From contig JANPGV010000155.1 of the NCBI GenBank assembly GCA_031424145.1, positions 1 through 10,472 of the forward strand: a DNA stretch of 10,472 nucleotides, given 5' to 3'. This document shows, in pieces, positions 7,219-10,472 of the stretch. The notes under the pieces were generated by a model that did not search any database, was not told the origin of the DNA, and saw only the letters and a list, made by a program, of their open reading frames with translations. The translations under genes were made by a program, and so were the position numbers. Positions within the stretch are counted from its first letter, which is position 1. The number at the start of each line of letters is the position of its first letter. The DNA comes from JAENVT01 sp031424145. GTDB lineage: Bacteria > Actinomycetota > Acidimicrobiia > Acidimicrobiales > Ilumatobacteraceae.

Positions 7219-7342
7219 CCCGCTTCGACGTGACGACGGGAAGACCGTACGAATCATCCGGTGTCGTGACGCTCCGACCGGAGTGGCAGTTCAGCGACGA
7301 CGTGTGATGCGCCGCACGATCTTGCCGGCGATGGTGCGAGGC
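7219..7342. repeat. Diverged direct repeat, copy B
   Basis: Second copy of the wzt 3'-end junction, 1557 bp from copy A. Similarity begins abruptly at 7219, 5 nt after the ATPase stop; the 5 bases before it show no match to copy A. Beyond 7342 it fades on the DNA level but is still visible in the minus-strand proline-rich linker. The mismatches are not what a fresh target-site duplication would show. Confidence 0.9.
7221..7307 (+). pseudogene. Truncated 3' end of a second wzt gene
   Basis: Twenty-eight codons plus stop read RFDVTTGRPYESSGVVTL then RPEWQFSDDV, matching the end of the intact Wzt except for the last residue (Val for Leu). Six codons differ silently: ggc/gga, cgg/aga, ggc/ggt, gta/gtg, ctg/ctc and cca/ccg. 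Such a pattern arises when both copies evolved as functional genes before one was cut away. No start or ATPase domain remains, so it is not expressed as an exporter. Confidence 0.8.
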
Positions 7343-7503
7343 GCGGTCGGAGGTGCTGGAGCCGATGCCGGTGTAGCTGGAGGCATCGGGGGTTGAGGTG
7401 AGACCCGGGTCGGCGTCGGGTTGGCGACGACATCGGCGATGAGGTCTTCGATCGACAGGTCCTCCATCGGCGCGAACGCTACATCGTGCGGGCCGCGACG
7501 GTA
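7291..7503 (-). pseudogene. C-terminal remnant (copy B) of the convergent gene
   Basis: The minus-strand frame ends at 7291-7293 within the wzt remnant and can be followed upstream as YRRGPHDVAFAPMEDLS, IEDLIADVVANPTP, a Pro/Ala-rich linker of about 25 residues, and PRTIAGKIVRRITRRR. The frame stays open to 7602, but the sequence above about 7503 does not look like the same protein, so the right edge is approximate. An ATG at 7467 would allow a 58-residue product; no ribosome-binding site was found for it. The acidic, ordered piece followed by a flexible linker and basic tail looks like the end of a larger enzyme, possibly a glycosyltransferase of the neighbouring cluster. That assignment is a guess. 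Confidence 0.5.
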
Positions 7504-7655
7504 ATGGTCAGTTTGAGTTAAGCGGCTTCCAAACAGGCGACCACTGACTTGGTTTGACGGAGGGCGAAACGGGGGAACCAGTAAATGCAGCTGAGTGCCA
7601 CTTCACCGACGCAGGCGCGCAGCCAATGGGGTTCGACAACAACAAAGGGGTTGCC

Positions 7656-7832
7656 ATGTTGGCCATCAGCGCTATGAGTTCAACGATGCAGGGGATCTTC
7701 TTCCTTCTCGCGGTGGCGTGCTTCGTCGCCGCAGGTTTCTCGATCCTTCCAGGCAAGAAGAATCTGATGGCGATCGGCCTCGCGTTCTACGTCTTCGTCT
7801 ATATGTGGAACGCCTTCGCAGCTCCTAGCTAA
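7656..7832 (+). CDS. Small two-helix membrane protein
   Basis: A 58-residue protein: a short N-terminus (MLAISAMSS), a hydrophobic helix at about 12-30 (GIFFLLAVACFVAAGFSI), a tight basic turn LPGKKN, and a second helix at about 36-54 (MAIGLAFYVFVYMWNAF). Helical-hairpin topology in the cytoplasmic membrane is likely. The start at 7656 is chosen because AAAGGGG at 7644-7650 lies 5 nt upstream. An in-frame TTG at 7554 would add 34 polar residues without a ribosome-binding site, and ATG 7626 is another option. No family is recognised. It sits alone between the gene remnants and the toxin-antitoxin-like pair, with a hairpin after its stop. Confidence 0.6.
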   Translation: MLAISAMSSTMQGIFFLLAVACFVAAGFSILPGKKNLMAIGLAFYVFVYMWNAFAAPS

Positions 7833-7843
7833 CACGCGCAGAC

Positions 7844-7871
7844 CGGCCATCGAATGCTGTCGCTGGCCGGC
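7844..7871 (+). terminator. Possible terminator hairpin after the membrane protein
   Basis: CCGGCCA (7844-7850) pairs with TGGCCGG (7865-7871) around a 14-nt loop, 11 nt after the stop at 7832. There is no T-run, so confidence is low. Confidence 0.3.
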
Positions 7872-7940
7872 GTCAGACTCGAGGCCGACGGGAACGTCAT
7901 CCAAGCGTCTCCGTAACCCAGGCGTACTTCTTGGGAGGAC

Positions 7941-7972
7941 CAAACGCGCACTCCCCAGGGCGCGTGCGTTTG
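7941..7972. terminator. Second inverted repeat in the gap before the HTH gene
   Basis: CAAACGC (7941-7947) and GCGTTTG (7966-7972) form a 7-bp stem; the 18-nt loop is itself GC-rich and could fold further. It ends in a short TTTG. It may be a bidirectional terminator or simply a palindromic site. The rest of 7833-8000 shows no gene that can be supported. Confidence 0.3.
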
Positions 7973-8001
7973 TGAAACGAGTGTCTTGTGTGAGTGCCAC
8001 A

Positions 8002-8061
8002 TGATTCAAAACTGACTCATCTGATTCATTTGCGAATCTGACGATTCGATGTAGAATCACG
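8002..8061. promoter_or_regulatory. Three-copy palindromic operator array with embedded promoter
   Basis: GATTC-N6-GA(A/C)TC occurs three times, starting at 8003, 8023 and 8043: an exact 20-bp period, about two helical turns, so all sites face the same side of the DNA. The right half-sites start at 8014 (GACTC), 8034 and 8054 (GAATC). A promoter fits inside: TTGCGA (8030-8035), 16-nt spacer, TAGAAT (8052-8057). Sites 2 and 3 cover it. The downstream gene encodes a winged-helix protein, so negative autoregulation is the natural reading. Confidence 0.7.
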
Positions 8062-8075
8062 GTGAAGGAGCGGTG

Positions 8076-8690
8076 ATGTACCTCAACGATCCAATCGAGG
8101 CGCTCGCCTCACCCGACAAGGCACGGGTACTCACCGTGCTGTGCCGTGCAGGCTTGCCGCTCTCAGGTCACATGATTGCGGCGTTGACTGGCTCTGTGAG
8201 TCAGCCAACGGTGAGTCGATTGCTTACGGCGTTCGCACGAAGCGGTTTGGTTGTTCGGGTTCCGGGCGGCTACGTGATCAATCGCGAGCATTTGGCGTAC
8301 CGGGCGGTCGAGGCATTGCTCGACTCGAAAGACGAGCTCCGCCGACGCGTCGGTATGGCCGTGGCAGCCTGGAGTGATGAGCCGGTCGCCGTGGTCCTGT
8401 TCGGCTCGACGGCTCGAGGCGAAGCCCGACCGTCGAGCGATGTCGATTTGCTCATCGTGCGCCCGCTCGACGTTGCTGTCGACGATCGACAGTGGGCCCA
8501 AGCCGTCGCAACGCTCACCGAGCAGGTGCAGCTGTGGACCGGATCTGCTTGCGACGTGCTCGAGTACGACCCTGCCGAACTCGAGCAGCTGACCCGTGGT
8601 GGCGATCCGCTCGTCGATGCGCTGCGGCAGGACGGCGTCACGCTCGCCGGTTCCGACCTACGGCAAATCGTGGGAGCGTTCGCCGGATGA
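8076..8690 (+). CDS. Winged-helix/nucleotidyltransferase fusion protein (MNT antitoxin-like)
   Basis: A 204-residue protein. Residues about 8-70 form a winged helix-turn-helix with a recognition helix at 43-55 (QPTVSRLLTAFAR) and a wing at 60-68. Residues about 90-185 are a minimal nucleotidyltransferase: GS at 110-111, ten residues, then D122-V-D124 (GSTARG...SDVDLLI), with D160 in CDVLEY as the probable third acidic residue. ATG 8076 is preferred over GTG 8073 because GAAGGAG ends at 8070, 5 nt before it. In MNT-HEPN pairs such as MntA-HepT, the nucleotidyltransferase neutralises the HEPN partner by adding AMP groups. The catalytic residues are intact here. The fused DNA-binding domain and the three palindromes directly upstream suggest that it also represses its own operon. 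It overlaps the next gene by 4 bp (ATGA). Confidence 0.88.
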   Translation: MYLNDPIEALASPDKARVLTVLCRAGLPLSGHMIAALTGSVSQPTVSRLLTAFARSGLVVRVPGGYVINREHLAYRAVEALLDSKDELRRRVGMAVAAWSDEPVAVVLFGSTARGEARPSSDVDLLIVRPLDVAVDDRQWAQAVATLTEQVQLWTGSACDVLEYDPAELEQLTRGGDPLVDALRQDGVTLAGSDLRQIVGAFAG

Positions 8691-9061
8691 GCCCGCTCGA
8701 AGCAGCACGCGATCATCTCGCCAAGGCGCAGGAGTTCCTCTCCGAGGCACAGTCCGCGCTGAAGAGTGGCCATCTGAACGTGGCGACGTCGAACGCGGTG
8801 ATTGCCGGGATCAACGCCAAGGATGCCATCTGCCTCACGTTGGTTGGCAAGACTTCCAAGTCGGATGATCACGGGCAAGCGGTACCGGAGCTTCGCAAGG
8901 CCGGCAAGGAAGGCGCGGAGCTGGCACCCACGCTCGACCGTCTGCTCAAGCCCAAGACGAGAGCTCAGTACCAATCGCTTCCGATGGCCCAGAAGGACGC
9001 GGAGGTTGCCGTGCGTCACGCCGGGCAACTCGTCGCCGGGGCGAAGGCCGTGCAGTCCTGA
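8687..9061 (+). CDS. HEPN-domain protein (toxin-like partner of MNT)
   Basis: A 124-residue all-helical protein. Its ATG overlaps the stop of the nucleotidyltransferase gene (ATGA at 8687-8690), so the two are translationally coupled. The pattern AARDHLAKAQEFLSEAQSAL, SNAVIAGINAKDAICLTL, a loop with DDHGQ at about 60-64, a helix ending RLL, then KTRAQYQSL (90-97) and AEVAVRHAGQLVAGA (105-119) fits HEPN proteins paired with MNT partners. In these, a small helical bundle acts as an RNase or as a substrate of AMPylation. The canonical RX4-6H catalytic motif is not visible: the corresponding region has R92 and Y95 but no histidine. Activity may therefore be lost or rely on other residues. Identification rests on the helical pattern, size and operon position. 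Confidence 0.72.
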   Translation: MSPLEAARDHLAKAQEFLSEAQSALKSGHLNVATSNAVIAGINAKDAICLTLVGKTSKSDDHGQAVPELRKAGKEGAELAPTLDRLLKPKTRAQYQSLPMAQKDAEVAVRHAGQLVAGAKAVQS

Positions 9062-9111
9062 CCCAAAGCGATCGACGGCACGAGACCCCGCCCGAATTCG
9101 GACGAGCTGCC

Positions 9112-9124
9112 TATAGTTCTGGCC
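9112..9124 (+). promoter_or_regulatory. -10 box of the right-hand glycosyltransferase operon
   Basis: TATAGT at 9112-9117 ends 7 nt before GTG 9125, and no ribosome-binding site lies between. This fits a leaderless transcript beginning at the GTG. No clear -35 was found in the 63-bp gap. Confidence 0.5.
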
Positions 9125-9988
9125 GTGCCGGTGGTGATTCCTCAGACAGAGTCACCGGCCATCTCGGTGTTGATGGTGGTCTACGGCGGCGGCGAGGTCG
9201 CGATCGACGCAGTGCGCTCGCTGGTCGAGCACACACAGCAGCCGTTCGAGGTGATCCTCGTCGACAACTCCAGCCCCGACGACTCCGTCAGGGTCATTCG
9301 TGACGAAGTTTCAGGTGTGAAACTATTGCCCGAGGACAAGAACCTCGGGTTCGGTGGAGGCAACAACCGTGCAGCTCGTGAGGCTCGTGCGCCGGTGATC
9401 TGCATGCTCAATCCGGATGCGCGGGTCACTTCTGGCTGGCTGGAGCCGCTGCTGGCCGTGCTCGAAGACCCGCTGATCGGTGCGGTCGCGCCGGCTCTGA
9501 TCGGTGCGGACGGAGAGTTCCAAGAAGCGGGAGCAATGGTCGACCACTGGGGGTACACGGGCCCCATCGGCACGCGCGGGTTCGGTCAGCCAGTGCCGAC
9601 GCCAGAGGCTCCGGCAGCGGTGGACTACGCGTCCGCAGCGTGCCTGTTGATGCGCACGGAGGTGTTCCGGTCGCTCGACGGATTCGACCCGAGCTACCGG
9701 CTTGCGTATTACGAAGACGTGGACCTGTGCATGCGGATGTGGGAGCAGCGCCTGCAGGTCTGGGCGCAGCCTGCGAGCCGCGTGGTCCACCTCGGCGGGA
9801 AGACCGTCACGCCTGTCGTCTCGCAGGCACTGTGGCATCACAATCGCTCGGTGTTCCTGCACCGCTGGCGCGAGGAGTTGGAACGTCGACCGAGCTTCGC
9901 CTCCGGCACCGACGAGGAGATCCAAGCACTATGGACCTGGCGGAGTGCCGAGTACGATCAGTCGAAGCATGGTGGCTCCAAGTCCTGA
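9125..9988 (+). CDS. GT2-family glycosyltransferase (rhamnosyltransferase-like)
   Basis: A 287-residue GT-A enzyme without membrane segments. It opens with ISVLMVVYGGGEVAIDAVRSL, followed by VDNSS with D47, NLGFGGGNN near 79-87, NPDA at 96-99 (the metal-binding motif of this subgroup), and YYEDVDLCMR with E197, D198 and D200, the region of the catalytic base. The NPDA plus ACLLMR...YYEDVDLC pattern is typical of GT2 enzymes of the WcaE/RfbF-like group that often transfer rhamnose, but the donor sugar is not proven. GTG 9125 is chosen from the -10 box ending 7 nt before it and because family similarity starts about 15 residues in. The following gene begins inside its last codons, so the two form one operon. 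Confidence 0.88.
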   Translation: MPVVIPQTESPAISVLMVVYGGGEVAIDAVRSLVEHTQQPFEVILVDNSSPDDSVRVIRDEVSGVKLLPEDKNLGFGGGNNRAAREARAPVICMLNPDARVTSGWLEPLLAVLEDPLIGAVAPALIGADGEFQEAGAMVDHWGYTGPIGTRGFGQPVPTPEAPAAVDYASAACLLMRTEVFRSLDGFDPSYRLAYYEDVDLCMRMWEQRLQVWAQPASRVVHLGGKTVTPVVSQALWHHNRSVFLHRWREELERRPSFASGTDEEIQALWTWRSAEYDQSKHGGSKS

Positions 9989-10253
9989 CAACGCGTTCGT
10001 CGAAGAGTTGGTCGCGGATGTCGATGCGTATCTTCACAGGCTGACGGTGCTGACCGAGTTCGCGGAGAGCCAGGTTCAGGAGCGCGTCCGACTCACGCGA
10101 ATAGTCGACCAGCTCGCCTCGGATCGGGAAGCTCACCTACTGACGATCGAGGCTCTGGACGAGCGACTGCGTGCGCTGAACGGATCGGCAGCGGTGCGTC
10201 TCGCACACGCGCCACGCGGCATCTGGCGAAGGATCCGTCGCGCCCGATCGTGA
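9969..10253 (+). CDS. Small coiled-coil protein with basic C-terminus (second copy type)
   Basis: A 94-residue protein. ATG 9969 overlaps the end of the glycosyltransferase gene by 20 bp; longer in-frame starts further upstream lie wholly inside that gene and are not credible. Residues about 8-70 are heptad-like (FVEELVADVDAYLHRL, then VQERVRLTRIVDQLA, then IEALDERLRAL), predicting a coiled coil. The end GSAAVRLAHAPRGIWRRIRRAR is arginine-rich and resembles the SWRLTAPLRxxGR-type tails seen at the C-termini of some actinobacterial glycosyltransferases. The build parallels the product of 1496-1789. The stop TGA shares one base with the next ATG. Function unknown; an oligomerisation or membrane-docking partner of the adjacent transferases is a reasonable guess. 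Confidence 0.7.
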   Translation: MVAPSPDNAFVEELVADVDAYLHRLTVLTEFAESQVQERVRLTRIVDQLASDREAHLLTIEALDERLRALNGSAAVRLAHAPRGIWRRIRRARS

Positions 10254-10472
10254 TGATGCAACGTCCCATCTTCGTCATCGTGCGCGATCTGCTGTCGCCG
10301 TTGCAGCAATTGGTCGGCTGGCTCGAACGCGCCGGCCACGAGCGGATCATCCTCGTCGACAACGCATCGACCTATCCACCGATGGTCGAGTATCTGGCGA
10401 CGACCAGTTACACCGTTGTTCGATGCGGTTGGAACATGGGCCATCGGTCGCCATGGCTGAGCGGAGCCGTCT
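10253..10472 (+). CDS. Glycosyltransferase-like protein, 5' part only
   Basis: The frame begins at ATG 10253 (or the adjacent ATG 10256), overlapping the preceding stop by one base, and runs 73 codons to the window edge without a stop. FVIVRDLLSPLQQLVGWLERAGHERIILVDNAST followed by YPPMVEYL and WNMGHRSPW looks like the N-terminal part of a GT-A-type family often seen in polysaccharide clusters: a nucleotide-binding beta strand ending in VDNAST, then an NxGHRxPW segment. The catalytic half lies outside, so the donor and linkage cannot be judged. GGATCC at 10231 is not a ribosome-binding site; translation is probably coupled to the gene upstream. Confidence 0.75.
   Translation, partial: MMQRPIFVIVRDLLSPLQQLVGWLERAGHERIILVDNASTYPPMVEYLATTSYTVVRCGWNMGHRSPWLSGAV

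Noticed and set aside
7219..7342. Copy B as a simple target-site duplication or phage att site
   Set aside because: Copies differ at 9 positions with a synonymous bias, and no integrase or transposase is nearby.
7554..7655. TTG-started extension of the membrane protein
   Set aside because: No ribosome-binding site, rare start codon, and a better start at 7656.
7508..7756. Minus-strand 82-residue frame opposite the small membrane protein
   Set aside because: No ribosome-binding site or motif, and it is antisense to a frame with two membrane helices and a strong ribosome-binding site.
7855..7917. 20-codon plus-strand frame MLSLAGVRLEADG...
   Set aside because: It has no ribosome-binding site and its ATG lies in the loop of a hairpin; too short to support, though a gene scrap cannot be excluded.
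7680..8060. Minus-strand 126-residue frame
   Set aside because: It runs through the operator array and is antisense to the membrane protein; Arg/Asp/His-rich shadow composition.
8002..8061. Operator array as a CRISPR or iteron origin
   Set aside because: The units are 20 bp with 6-bp inner spacers, only three copies, directly over a promoter; no replication or Cas gene is present.

Overview
The window looks like a piece of a high-GC actinobacterial chromosome. By inference it could be an Acidimicrobiia (Ilumatobacter-like) genome: it has dense GC-rich coding, GTG starts beside ATG, and several -10 boxes only 7-9 nt ahead of a start codon, as in leaderless actinobacterial transcripts. No rRNA or tRNA gene, CRISPR array or recognisable IS element was seen.

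Left part (1-5750) is a surface-polysaccharide locus. A large glycosyltransferase gene runs leftward off the edge (1-1440, minus strand; 480 codons visible). A shared promoter region separates it from a rightward set: a small coiled-coil/basic protein (1496-1789), a two-domain glycosyltransferase (1793-3685), then a Wzm/Wzt-type ABC exporter (3745-4545 and 4548-5750) with its own promoter. The Wzt protein has the extra C-terminal domain that usually recognises the finished glycan.

Middle part (5751-9124) looks like an accessory insertion between polysaccharide genes. It holds an AAA+ ATPase of the DUF4143 type (5924-7213) with its own promoter, flanked by two diverged copies of the same junction: the last codons of wzt plus the overlapping C-terminus of a convergent minus-strand gene. 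The copies (5662-5785 and 7219-7342) differ at 9 of 124 positions, and in the wzt part nearly all differences are synonymous. The right-hand copy is therefore most simply the stub of a second, related wzt. After it come a 58-residue two-helix membrane protein (7656-7832) and an MNT-HEPN toxin-antitoxin-like pair (8076-8690, 8687-9061) preceded by three palindromes at an exact 20-bp period.

Right part (9125-10472) returns to polysaccharide synthesis: a GT2 glycosyltransferase, a second small coiled-coil/basic protein, and the start of another glycosyltransferase-like gene, all overlapping head to tail.

Working model (inference): the glycosyltransferases assemble a lipid-linked polysaccharide, Wzm/Wzt exports it, and the 3' end of wzt has served as a junction where cluster exchange or insertion brought in an ATPase gene and possibly the neighbouring stability/defence module.
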